In this document: piece by piece, positions 54,342 to 61,360 of the stretch
Layout of the letters: the number at the start of each line of letters is the position of its first letter
Position numbering within the stretch: position 1 is the stretch's first letter
Source: Rossellomorea sp036867415
GTDB taxonomy: Bacteria; Bacillota; Bacilli; Bacillales; Bacillaceae_B
Direction of reading: 5' to 3'
NCBI RefSeq assembly: GCF_036867415.1
Contig: NZ_JBAJHU010000011.1
Location: 1 to 64,000, forward strand
Length of the DNA stretch: 64,000 nt
Position numbers and translations under genes: made by a program
Notes under the pieces: model-generated
The model's database searches: none
Seen by the model: only the letters and a program-made list of their open reading frames with translations
Told to the model about the DNA's origin: nothing

Positions 54342-55112
54342 ATGAAACCAAAGATTCATTCATCGATTAATAATGTAGTTCCATTTGCTACTAGTGAATA
54401 CTCTAGCACATCTTCGTTGCCAAACGTGGTTGTATCATCATCAGAGTCCAAACGTCGAATTGAGGAGCTAGGAAAATTTGTTGAAGAGGTAATGGTTAAG
54501 GGTATCGACTATGGTTTAATAGATGGCTTCTCAAAGCCAACATTGTTAAAGCCTGGTGCTGAAAAGCTTTGTGATGTTTTTGGGTTTTCAAAGTCCGTTG
54601 ACGTGGTCAACCGCATCGAACAATGGGATACTGGTATTTTTGCTTATGAAGTAAAGATGACACTTACACGAAAAGATAATGGCATTATCGAGGCTGAAGG
54701 ACTTGGATCATGCAATAGCAAAGAAGCTGCCTTCCAACAGCAGAATCCATTTACCATCGTCAACACCGTTTTGAAGATGGCAAAGAAACGGGCATTGATT
54801 GATGCAGTATTATCAGCAACTCGTTCTAGTGGTATCTTCACACAAGACATCGAAGATTTTCCAAAACAACTATCAATTAAAGGAGGTGACGAACTAGCAA
54901 CAAAGTACCAGTTACAGACAATTTTCCGCATCGTCGCTGAACTCAATATGCGTCCCGAAGTTGCAAAAGAGATGATGCAGATGATGTACCAAGTCGATCA
55001 CAGCACAAAACTAACAAAAAAGCAGGCATCTAGTTTCATTCAAGACTTACTTCAGTTAAAGGATGTCTCTAAGGAGCTAAAAGAATTGGATAAGCAACAA
55101 TATAATAAATGA
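54342..55112 (+). CDS. Rad52-like single-strand annealing protein candidate
   Basis: A protein of 256 aa. The core KPTLLKPGAEKLCDVFGF, YEVKMTLTRKDNGIIEAEGL with GSCNSKE, and VLKMAKKRALIDAVLSATRS follows the strand-strand-helix order of Rad52/Sak-type annealing proteins. The E-K-A-K-K-x-A-x-x-D-x-x helix of Rad52 has the clear counterpart K-M-A-K-K-R-A-L-I-D-A. This is inference from pattern; direct identity is low. The start is ATG at 54342, 13 bases after AAAGGAGGTG; a longer frame overlaps the gene before. Confidence 0.6.
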   Translation: MKPKIHSSINNVVPFATSEYSSTSSLPNVVVSSSESKRRIEELGKFVEEVMVKGIDYGLIDGFSKPTLLKPGAEKLCDVFGFSKSVDVVNRIEQWDTGIFAYEVKMTLTRKDNGIIEAEGLGSCNSKEAAFQQQNPFTIVNTVLKMAKKRALIDAVLSATRSSGIFTQDIEDFPKQLSIKGGDELATKYQLQTIFRIVAELNMRPEVAKEMMQMMYQVDHSTKLTKKQASSFIQDLLQLKDVSKELKELDKQQYNK

Positions 55113-55155
55113 AGCTCATGGATTGCATCTGCAGTCGATGGGCTTTTTTATTGCA
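55113..55155 (+). terminator. Probable terminator
   Basis: GCTCATGGATTGCA pairs imperfectly with the GCAGTCGATGGGC arm over a 3-base loop, followed by TTTTTTATT, directly after the annealing-protein stop codon. Confidence 0.6.
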
Positions 55156-55239
55156 CAAAAATAGATGAATTCACCCGCCAATGAACTCATCTACAACTAG
55201 AATTCTTAACAACAGTATATCGCATCAAAAGCATTCACT

Positions 55240-55277
55240 CAATTGGAGGGACGATCATCGTCTCTCCTTTTTTATTT
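55240..55277 (+). terminator. Hairpin with U-tail just before radC
   Basis: GGAGGGACGAT pairs with ATCGTCTCTCC around one base, followed by TTTTTTATTT. It lies about 30 bp before the radC start, so it may be an attenuator for radC or the second terminator of the preceding operon. Confidence 0.7.
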
Positions 55278-55304
55278 CTACTAAACTAATTGGAGGAACA
55301 TATA

Positions 55305-55913
55305 ATGAACAACATATTTGATAAAGTTACTTTTAAACTATTGCTGGCCTCAACTATTCGTGAAAAGGAAGATGGCTATGTCGTAAACGAAATCTTCACT
55401 AGGTATCCTTCTATTCAGGAATTACTTGATGTTACAGAGGAGGAGTTACTACAAATCGATGGTATCGGCAAAGTAAAAGCTAAACAAATCTTATCTGCGT
55501 TAAAGCTCGCACGTATGAATCCATGTCCTGTTGAAAGCCGTTTTACCATTCGCTCACCTGAAGATGCTTATAATTACCTTAATGAAATGAAGTACCTTAG
55601 CCAAGAGCATTTTGTGGTTCTAGGATTAAATACAAAAAATGAGATCATCTTCAAAGAGACTGTCTTTATTGGATCATTGAATGCATCCATTGTACATCCG
55701 CGCGAAACATTTAAACACTTAATCCGTCGCAGCTGCGCAAGTGCCATCGTCGCACATAACCATCCATCAGGCCAGCCGGATCCTAGTCGTGAAGATATCG
55801 AAGTAACTAAAAGGTTAAGTGAGGCTGGGAAAATTCTTGGAATTGATGTCTTAGATCATATCATCGTAGGTGCCCAGTCATATGTATCCTTAAAGGAAAA
55901 AGGATATTTATAA
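55305..55913 (+). CDS. radC: RadC family MPN/JAMM-domain protein
   Basis: A protein of 202 aa. It has an N-terminal helix-hairpin-helix (ELLQIDGIGKVKAKQILSAL) and then a JAB/MPN domain with the metal motif AIVAHNHPSGQPDPSREDIE and a glutamate in IIFKETVFIG. RadC proteins are frequent in mobile elements; some phage relatives aid DNA transfer, but the enzyme activity is not settled. ATG at 55305 follows AATTGGAGGAACATATA. Confidence 0.9.
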   Translation: MNNIFDKVTFKLLLASTIREKEDGYVVNEIFTRYPSIQELLDVTEEELLQIDGIGKVKAKQILSALKLARMNPCPVESRFTIRSPEDAYNYLNEMKYLSQEHFVVLGLNTKNEIIFKETVFIGSLNASIVHPRETFKHLIRRSCASAIVAHNHPSGQPDPSREDIEVTKRLSEAGKILGIDVLDHIIVGAQSYVSLKEKGYL

Positions 55914-55918
55914 GATAT

Positions 55919-55960
55919 ATCAGATAGAGACAGTGATTGTTGCTGTCTCTTATCTTTTGC
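55919..55960 (+). terminator. Terminator of radC
   Basis: AGATAGAGACAG pairs with CTGTCTCTTATCT around a 9-base loop, followed by TTTGC. It comes directly after the stop codon. Confidence 0.75.
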
Positions 55961-56277
55961 TTAATGGGCTAACTTTAAAGATAGTGGCGTTTTTCTCTGT
56001 TAACCCCACCATTAAACCATGCCTAAACGTTGATATAACAGGTTTCCTTGTAAATAACCTTTGCAATACAAATAAATCTAGTTGTTCAAAATACTGTTTT
56101 ACTATGTATTAATCCCTTACACATCGAAATTGTAACATTGAATTGAAAGATTTTTTTACTTACCTTCAAAACAATAGCTCATTTTTGATCTATACACACT
56201 CTGTCATTCCTTGCCCAATGTACAGTGTAAAATCTTCTTTTATCACTTGGTACATATAGGTTCTTTCTATACGCATT
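55961..56277. other. Intergenic region between convergent genes
   Basis: About 315 bp of AT-rich sequence between radC and the convergent RusA-like gene. No open frame with a ribosome site and no convincing terminator for the minus-strand operon. Confidence 0.4.
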
Positions 56278-57054
56278 TCACTTGGATACAAGGTTAATAT
56301 GTACCCGCTCATCACTCTTGTCTACATGTCTTTTGTACATGCCAATTCCGATGTTATCAGCACGACTCAAGTAGCCTTGTCTACGTAATACATCTATATA
56401 CATGAGAAGCATATTATCGACATCCTTTTTAGGATCGCTTGTCAGGAAGAGCATATGACATATTTCATGTTGTTTGGTAGAGCCCGTTTGCAGATTAGAA
56501 AAAGCTTGCTCGATCAATTTTATCTCCGCTGCACTCGAGGCGTGGCGATGCATGGTCGAAGCAATGTTATATGTAACTGCTTCTCTTTTCTCAATAGCAG
56601 GTATCTCACAAGAAAAGTGAAAGTAGTCCCTAGTAGCTAAATCTTCAACTCTTACATGAATTTTAGTTTTAGGATAGCGCTTCTGCCCGCTATATAGCCA
56701 TACTTGAGCGTTTGATATTAAATGATCATCTGTTATTACGCTTTTATTTAATGCATCGAAGATCGACTTCAAGACTAACTCTAGTTTGAGTGAATTAGGT
56801 GACTGAACAGATACAATTTCTATTTCTACTGCTATGTCATTTTTGAATATAGAGAGGGATTTTGCTCTAAGTGCTGCACGTGCCTTTTTCATTATTAACT
56901 GTTGAAAATACATCATGGAATGATATTGGATCAATTTATCATTTGTAGACGGCCTTTCTAGTGTTTTTGGCTCGTGTATTAACTGCATAATCATTCCCGC
57001 TTGATTTTCTTTTATCTTTAACTCTGGTGGGTGTAACGGGTTTGCCTGTTTCAT
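56278..57054 (-). CDS. Tandem RusA-like resolvase protein
   Basis: A protein of 258 aa with what look like two RusA (Holliday-junction resolvase) domains in one chain. Half 1 (residues about 45-140) reads LKLELVLKSIFDALNKSVIT with DD and a closing TKIHVRVEDL, but the D-x-D-N site is replaced by K-L-E-L. Half 2 (about 170-258) keeps the catalytic pattern in DPKKDVDNMLLMYIDVL and closes with DERVHINLVSK. RusA is normally about 120 aa and dimeric. The gene overlaps the one before it by 4 bp (ATGA). Confidence 0.65.
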   Translation of the reverse strand: MKQANPLHPPELKIKENQAGMIMQLIHEPKTLERPSTNDKLIQYHSMMYFQQLIMKKARAALRAKSLSIFKNDIAVEIEIVSVQSPNSLKLELVLKSIFDALNKSVITDDHLISNAQVWLYSGQKRYPKTKIHVRVEDLATRDYFHFSCEIPAIEKREAVTYNIASTMHRHASSAAEIKLIEQAFSNLQTGSTKQHEICHMLFLTSDPKKDVDNMLLMYIDVLRRQGYLSRADNIGIGMYKRHVDKSDERVHINLVSK

Positions 57055-57866
57055 ACTGCAAGCTTTCCTCCTGTCCTGTTTTGTGCATCGTTCAGTTTTA
57101 AGTCGGGGATACAGGTGAGTCTAATTACATCTATAAGAAAATCACCAGGTTGCTGATTAGTCTTTATTGCATCACCAATAAATTGTAATTCTTTATGACA
57201 AGAATTTTGATTTTCTCTATATACGGTTTTAACTCTAGTTAAATAACCTTCTCTTTGGAGCCACTTGACGATATGTTTAATATCATTTGTGTGACAACCT
57301 AATGTATAGGTAAGGAGTTCACTTATATGCATCGTATTGTTTTTAAAATGAGCAGCCTCTGGATCAACACCACCGTATATATCAATCCAGTGATAAAGGT
57401 AAAGTTGTCCTAAAAGCTTGACCCTCCTGTCTGTCCATTTAGTCTGATTTCTTAAGATAGATCCTTGCATTACCTCAATTGGAAACTCACAGTAACCATT
57501 TTGAGTGCTTTTCATTGTAACCCGATCTCGTTGAATCTGCTCGTTTGAATAATACGTGTCAGTAGGCAAGTGATAATCGGGGACAACCATTACTTTATAA
57601 ACATTAACTTGGCATCGGCTTCCGACTTTTTTAATAAAGAAATTCCTACAAAGCCACTCAATGGCATTTCTAGTGAGTTTCATAGAGATGTTAACTTCCT
57701 TAGCAGTTGAATCTAAGCTCATAAAGAAGGAACCATTGGGGTTTGTTCCAACTACTCTGCACATGAGCAGATAGATTCTTAGTCGGTCACCTTTTAATTC
57801 AGGAAATGTATTACCGAAGACTGTACGATCGACAAAAAATGTATTTTTAGATAGCTGAATACTCAT
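57051..57866 (-). CDS. Winged-helix protein, candidate replication initiator
   Basis: A protein of 271 aa, not assigned to a family. Two helix-turn-helix-like regions are visible: GSFFMSLDSTAKEVNISMKL with TRNAIEWLCRNFFIKKVG, and HTNDIKHIVKWLQREGYLTR. Paired winged helices are seen in plasmid and phage replication initiators, which is why I suggest that role; the evidence is weak. The start is ATG at 57866 behind AGGAGGGG. It is divergent from the XRE regulator and co-translated with the RusA-like gene. Confidence 0.55.
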   Translation of the reverse strand: MSIQLSKNTFFVDRTVFGNTFPELKGDRLRIYLLMCRVVGTNPNGSFFMSLDSTAKEVNISMKLTRNAIEWLCRNFFIKKVGSRCQVNVYKVMVVPDYHLPTDTYYSNEQIQRDRVTMKSTQNGYCEFPIEVMQGSILRNQTKWTDRRVKLLGQLYLYHWIDIYGGVDPEAAHFKNNTMHISELLTYTLGCHTNDIKHIVKWLQREGYLTRVKTVYRENQNSCHKELQFIGDAIKTNQQPGDFLIDVIRLTCIPDLKLNDAQNRTGGKLAV

Positions 57867-57975
57867 ACTACCCCTCCTCATTTAAAATATAATGGATAAT
57901 ATTAAATTATATTTGCATTTATATTACTACAATGCTATCCTAGAAGCAAGAAATAATCTCATAGGAGGTAATTGC
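57867..57975. promoter_or_regulatory. Divergent promoter region of the regulator
   Basis: A 109-bp AT-rich gap between the divergent winged-helix and XRE genes. ATAATATTAAATTATATT near 57895 offers overlapping -10-like hexamers on both strands, the usual arrangement for an XRE repressor controlling itself and its neighbour. Confidence 0.45.
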
Positions 57976-58653
57976 ATGTCCGGAATTTATATTAGTTCTT
58001 ACGATTTTCAATACTTAAAGGACTCTAATTTAGGTGGTAGACTTCGTTTTTTTAGACAACATATGGTGCAATATCAAGGATCTGATTACACAATAACTTC
58101 TCTTGGATCTCGTCTTGGAGTTACTCCTCAGTCTATCTCAGCAATTGAAAGAGGTGATTCTAAAAACCCTTCATTTCTTCTAGTCCACAAGCTAACTAGG
58201 GAGTATAGAGTACCACTTGATTCAGTTACCGATGAATTCTATCAAGGAGAAGAGAACTTATTTTCTATTGGTAAACCTGATATTACTTATATAGATGATG
58301 AGGATTTTTTCCTGGAAGATGATGATACGGAAAATGATAAGGATCAAAGTCATGAGGATGACGTAGAGGATTACTTTGCTTTTAATGACACAAAAGGCCT
58401 TTTACTGTACCACTGCTATGATAAGCAATCTGTTACTCCTTTGCTTCATGTTCGTTTAAAAGAAGATATTTCACATAATGATATATTTCATCTCACATCC
58501 AGACTTATATTTGAGACATCTAAGTTAAAAAATGAAGCTTTTAATAAGGAAAATGCTTTACATCCATTTGTTGAAGCAAGTGACTTATTAGATGGAATTG
58601 AGAAATCTCTATCAGCTGAGGAACTACTCTCTTTACTGTCAGATGAAAAATAG
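57976..58653 (+). CDS. XRE-type transcriptional regulator with acidic linker
   Basis: A protein of 225 aa. Residues about 15-85 are a Cro/CI helix-turn-helix (TITSLGSRLGVTPQSISAIE, then RGDSKNPSFLLVHKLTREY). A very acidic linker follows (DDEDFFLEDDDTENDKDQ) and then a C-terminal domain of unknown type. It probably controls the cassette's transfer genes. ATG at 57976 follows ATAGGAGGTAATTGC; the frame is open 28 codons upstream without a ribosome site. Confidence 0.85.
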   Translation: MSGIYISSYDFQYLKDSNLGGRLRFFRQHMVQYQGSDYTITSLGSRLGVTPQSISAIERGDSKNPSFLLVHKLTREYRVPLDSVTDEFYQGEENLFSIGKPDITYIDDEDFFLEDDDTENDKDQSHEDDVEDYFAFNDTKGLLLYHCYDKQSVTPLLHVRLKEDISHNDIFHLTSRLIFETSKLKNEAFNKENALHPFVEASDLLDGIEKSLSAEELLSLLSDEK

Positions 58654-58684
58654 CGAATACAGCTCTTAATAAAGGAGAAAGTCA

Positions 58685-58819
58685 ATGAAAGATATACAGA
58701 TACATAATCTAGTTGAAACACTTGAACAGGAAGAACACAAACGGGATGCATTTATAAACCAGTTTGTCTCAGTACTCGTAAAGTCTGGGGAAAAAGAAGC
58801 TAAAAAGGAAGAGGCATAA
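58685..58819 (+). CDS. Small charged protein (44 aa)
   Basis: MKDIQIHNLVETLEQEEHKR is the first half; the second half is rich in K and E and ends KKEEA. It is too short for a family call, but AAAGGAGAAAGTCA precedes the ATG at a perfect distance and the gene fits tightly between the regulator and the recombinase (31 and 29 bp gaps). It may act as an accessory to the recombinase, by position only. Confidence 0.6.
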   Translation: MKDIQIHNLVETLEQEEHKRDAFINQFVSVLVKSGEKEAKKEEA

Positions 58820-58848
58820 GTGTCTTTTCTATTTAAAGGAGGATTTAC

Positions 58849-60615
58849 ATGTTAACAGGAGTCATTTACGCCCGCGTAAGTACAGAAGAGCAAGCATCAG
58901 AAGGTTACAGTATTGAAGCACAGAAACAACTGCTTCGAGATTATGCGAAGCATCGTAATATACAAATCATCGATGAGTATATTGATGAAGGTCGCAGTGG
59001 AAAAAGTATTGAGGGCAGACCCCAAATGCTAAGACTATTAAGAGATGCTAAAGACACCAAGTTTGATGCAGTGATTACTTACAAACTTGACCGACTTGCT
59101 CGTAAAACAAGGGATTCTCTTGAGATCATTGAGACATTAGAACGTCATAACGTTCAGCTTATGAGTTACTCCGAAAGTATTGATACATCTACTCCGGGAG
59201 GCAAGATGTTCTATACCGTACTTAGCTCAATATCCGAAATGGAACGATCAACTATTATTGATCGTGTCAAAATGGGCATGAATCAACGAGCGAAGCAAGG
59301 TAAGTGGAATGGAGGTATTGTATTTGGATACAATGTTATTGATAAAGAGCTTGTGGTCAATGAGGAAGAGGCTGCAGTTGTGCAGGATATATTTAACCTC
59401 GCAGACAAAGGATATGGTTTTAAGAAGATAGCGTATGACTTAAATAAACGTGGTATTAAAACAAAAAAGAATAAGGAATTCTCGACTATTTCTGTTAAAA
59501 CAATTTTAAATAATCCCATGTATATTGGGAAGATTCGTTTTAATCAGCATGAGAATTGGTCAGAAAGACGACGACAAGGAAAGAATCCGGATCCTGTACT
59601 GGTAGATGGTACACATACCCCAATCATAGAGGCATCACAATGGAATCAAGTCCAGGAGAAATTACAAAAACGCTCACGCAGACCCGCACAATCTGCTAAA
59701 CCATACTTCTTAGGTAGACTGCTTAGATGCCCAAGCTGCGGATATGGAATGGTTGCTGCAAAGTCAAAAGGCGAAAATGGGAAGGTCTATCGAATGTATC
59801 AATGTGGTCAATATAAAAATAAAGGACGGACGGTTTGCCAAGCTCACTCCATTAATGCAGATAAGGCAGAAAAATATGTCCTTGACGAGCTGAACCGTGT
59901 CGTAACTCTCCCTTATTTCATTGAACGATTAGTTGAAAAGATGAACGAAGAACGTTCTGATGCTGAACGTCCACTTCAAGAAGAACTAAATCGACTTGTA
60001 TCAAGTAAGCAAAAGACAGAAAAGCAACTGGATAATCTCGTCTCTCTACTAATGGATGATCCAGAACTACGAGACATCTACAAAAAGAAAATGAAGGAGC
60101 AGAAGGATTTCCTCCTTAACATAGAAGAACGTATTGAACATGTCAAAAAACAGCTTCTAAATGTCAGCAAAGACCCTGTCGATGCAGACGCACTCAAACA
60201 GCTTCTAAAGAACCTTGACTCCATATTAGAGCGAGCAGACGCTGCAGAGAAAAAAGAACTGCTCGCTCTTTTTGTTAAGGATATCCAAATAACCAAGGAA
60301 AGAGTATCCTTCAAGGAAGGGAGACAAATTACACAAATTAATCTGATGTTTGACTTTACCATTGAGGCGTTACAAGGCAGTGCAAGTGTTCTCCTGAATA
60401 GTATGGATCACATCAACTGCATTGCACCGATTGATCACTCCATAATTAGCCAAATATCTAAGGAAGATATGTATAGGGAGGCACTTGCTTCCCTTAACCT
60501 TTTACCCTTATTTATGATACGGTTCCCCCCGATTAATCCGAAACGCCCGATAAATCTGCTCCACCAAAATCAACCGCATCAACTGATGAGGAAACGTCAT
60601 TTTAGAGAAGGATAG
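58849..60615 (+). CDS. Large serine recombinase (Ccr-like placement)
   Basis: A site-specific recombinase of 588 aa. The catalytic domain has the nucleophile in IYARVSTEEQASEGYSIEAQ (Ser11) and the arginine cluster YKLDRLARKTRDSLEIIE; the recombinase domain follows; a zinc ribbon reads LLRCPSCGYGM...CGQ...C; a coiled coil (about 370-470) completes the large-serine-integrase plan. It is convergent with rlmH and overlaps it by 108 bp. The last 33 or so residues are antisense rlmH, so the tail depends on the integrated state. ATG follows AAAGGAGGATTTAC. It is presumably the enzyme that inserted this cassette. Confidence 0.92.
   Translation: MLTGVIYARVSTEEQASEGYSIEAQKQLLRDYAKHRNIQIIDEYIDEGRSGKSIEGRPQMLRLLRDAKDTKFDAVITYKLDRLARKTRDSLEIIETLERHNVQLMSYSESIDTSTPGGKMFYTVLSSISEMERSTIIDRVKMGMNQRAKQGKWNGGIVFGYNVIDKELVVNEEEAAVVQDIFNLADKGYGFKKIAYDLNKRGIKTKKNKEFSTISVKTILNNPMYIGKIRFNQHENWSERRRQGKNPDPVLVDGTHTPIIEASQWNQVQEKLQKRSRRPAQSAKPYFLGRLLRCPSCGYGMVAAKSKGENGKVYRMYQCGQYKNKGRTVCQAHSINADKAEKYVLDELNRVVTLPYFIERLVEKMNEERSDAERPLQEELNRLVSSKQKTEKQLDNLVSLLMDDPELRDIYKKKMKEQKDFLLNIEERIEHVKKQLLNVSKDPVDADALKQLLKNLDSILERADAAEKKELLALFVKDIQITKERVSFKEGRQITQINLMFDFTIEALQGSASVLLNSMDHINCIAPIDHSIISQISKEDMYREALASLNLLPLFMIRFPPINPKRPINLLHQNQPHQLMRKRHFREG
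60508..60528 (-). repeat. Attachment site in the rlmH 3' end (right)
   Basis: The minus strand GGGGAACCGTATCATAAATAA codes G-E-P-Y-H-K-stop, the true end of RlmH. It is homologous to the repeats at 34240-34266 and 33054-33080 in the same orientation, as expected for attR and the distal sites of an element inserted here. The exact crossover dinucleotide cannot be fixed from one strain. Confidence 0.75.
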
Positions 60616-60987
60616 GGTGTCATTCGCCCGCTTCATTACCTCATCACTTAACCCGAGTGATCCGCCGATGACAAAAGCAACTTTGCTTTTTCCGTAGGTG
60701 GCCAGTTTGTCGAGGTTGTCCGCCAATTCTTCTGATGATTTCATTTTACCCTGGATTGCGAGGGCAATGACATGATGGTCTGGAGAAATCTTAGCAAGGA
60801 TGCGTTCTCCTTCTTTGTTCTTCACTTGTTCCACTTCTAAATCACTCAATACTTCGGGTGCCTTTTCGTCGGAAAGTTCGATGATGTCCAGTTTGGCGTA
60901 GGCTCCGAGCCGCTTTACATATTCGTTGATTCCTTGCTTTAAGTACTTTTCTTTCAGTTTACCAACCGTTACTATCGTGATATTCAC
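60508..60987 (-). CDS. rlmH: 23S rRNA (pseudouridine1915-N3)-methyltransferase
   Basis: A SPOUT-fold methyltransferase of 159 aa that modifies helix 69 of 23S rRNA. VTVGKLKEKYLKQGINEYVK opens it, VIALAIQGKMKSSEELA and FVIGGSLGLSDEVMKRAN form the knot with the SAM-binding glycine loop, and RLILVEQIYRAFRINRGEPY plus HK closes it. Length is exactly standard from the GTG at 60987 (behind GAGGACGGAAT). In staphylococci the end of this gene is the SCC insertion site; here a serine recombinase abuts it. Confidence 0.95.
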   Translation of the reverse strand: MNITIVTVGKLKEKYLKQGINEYVKRLGAYAKLDIIELSDEKAPEVLSDLEVEQVKNKEGERILAKISPDHHVIALAIQGKMKSSEELADNLDKLATYGKSKVAFVIGGSLGLSDEVMKRANDTLSFSKMTFPHQLMRLILVEQIYRAFRINRGEPYHK

Positions 60988-61081
60988 ATTCCGTCCTCGC
61001 TTTACAAACAATTTACAAACACATTATCCACAGAACTTATCCACATATCCACATTATCCATCCACATCCTGTAGGAGAATA

Positions 61082-61240
61082 TTAGTTCGCCACAATATAT
61101 ATTGCGTTATTCCCACAATATTCACAGGTTGTGGATAACTGTTCTTCTTCCGACAGTTCCTTTAAGTCCGGTGCGACTTCATGTTCGTCGACAATGATGT
61201 CCATGGCAAGCTCCACATGCTCTAAACAACAATAAATCAC
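61082..61240 (-). CDS. CxxH/CxxC zinc-motif small protein (YyzF-like)
   Basis: A protein of 52 aa beginning MIYCCLEHVELAMDIIVDEH and ending CEYCGNNAIYIVAN. The C-C-L-E-H and C-x-x-C pairs fit the short CxxH/CxxC proteins that Bacillaceae encode between htrC and rlmH; they probably bind one zinc ion. The function is unknown. The start is GTG directly spaced behind GGAGGTACCTGCT. A DnaA box lies within its 3' part. Confidence 0.85.
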   Translation of the reverse strand: MIYCCLEHVELAMDIIVDEHEVAPDLKELSEEEQLSTTCEYCGNNAIYIVAN

Positions 61241-61309
61241 AGCAGGTACCTCCTTCTATTTTAATTAAAACAGTTCATTTATTTATCCACAGATTATCAT
61301 ATCACGTAT

Positions 61310-61350
61310 AGAAAAAGCAGGAAAGGTACGATTCCCCTCCTGCTTTTTAC
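61310..61350 (-). terminator. Terminator of htrC
   Basis: AAAAAGCAGGA pairs with TCCTGCTTTTT around a loop of about 14 bases; the minus-strand side runs into TCTAT. It lies just after the htrC stop codon and between two DnaA boxes. Confidence 0.7.
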
Positions 61351-61360
61351 TTATCCACAC

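Larger units (their letters stand above)
61024..61359. promoter_or_regulatory. DnaA-box cluster
   Basis: Five perfect TTATCCACA boxes: 61024-61032, 61037-61045, 61130-61138 (minus), 61283-61291 and 61351-61359, plus near matches at 61045-61053 and 61054. They flank and partly lie in a small gene between rlmH and htrC. B. subtilis has a regulatory DnaA-box cluster at the same gene (yydA = rlmH) that titrates DnaA and tunes initiation; this looks like its counterpart. Confidence 0.82.

Noticed and set aside
60078..60362. Minus-strand frame inside the recombinase gene
   Set aside because: Antisense shadow of the coiled-coil region.
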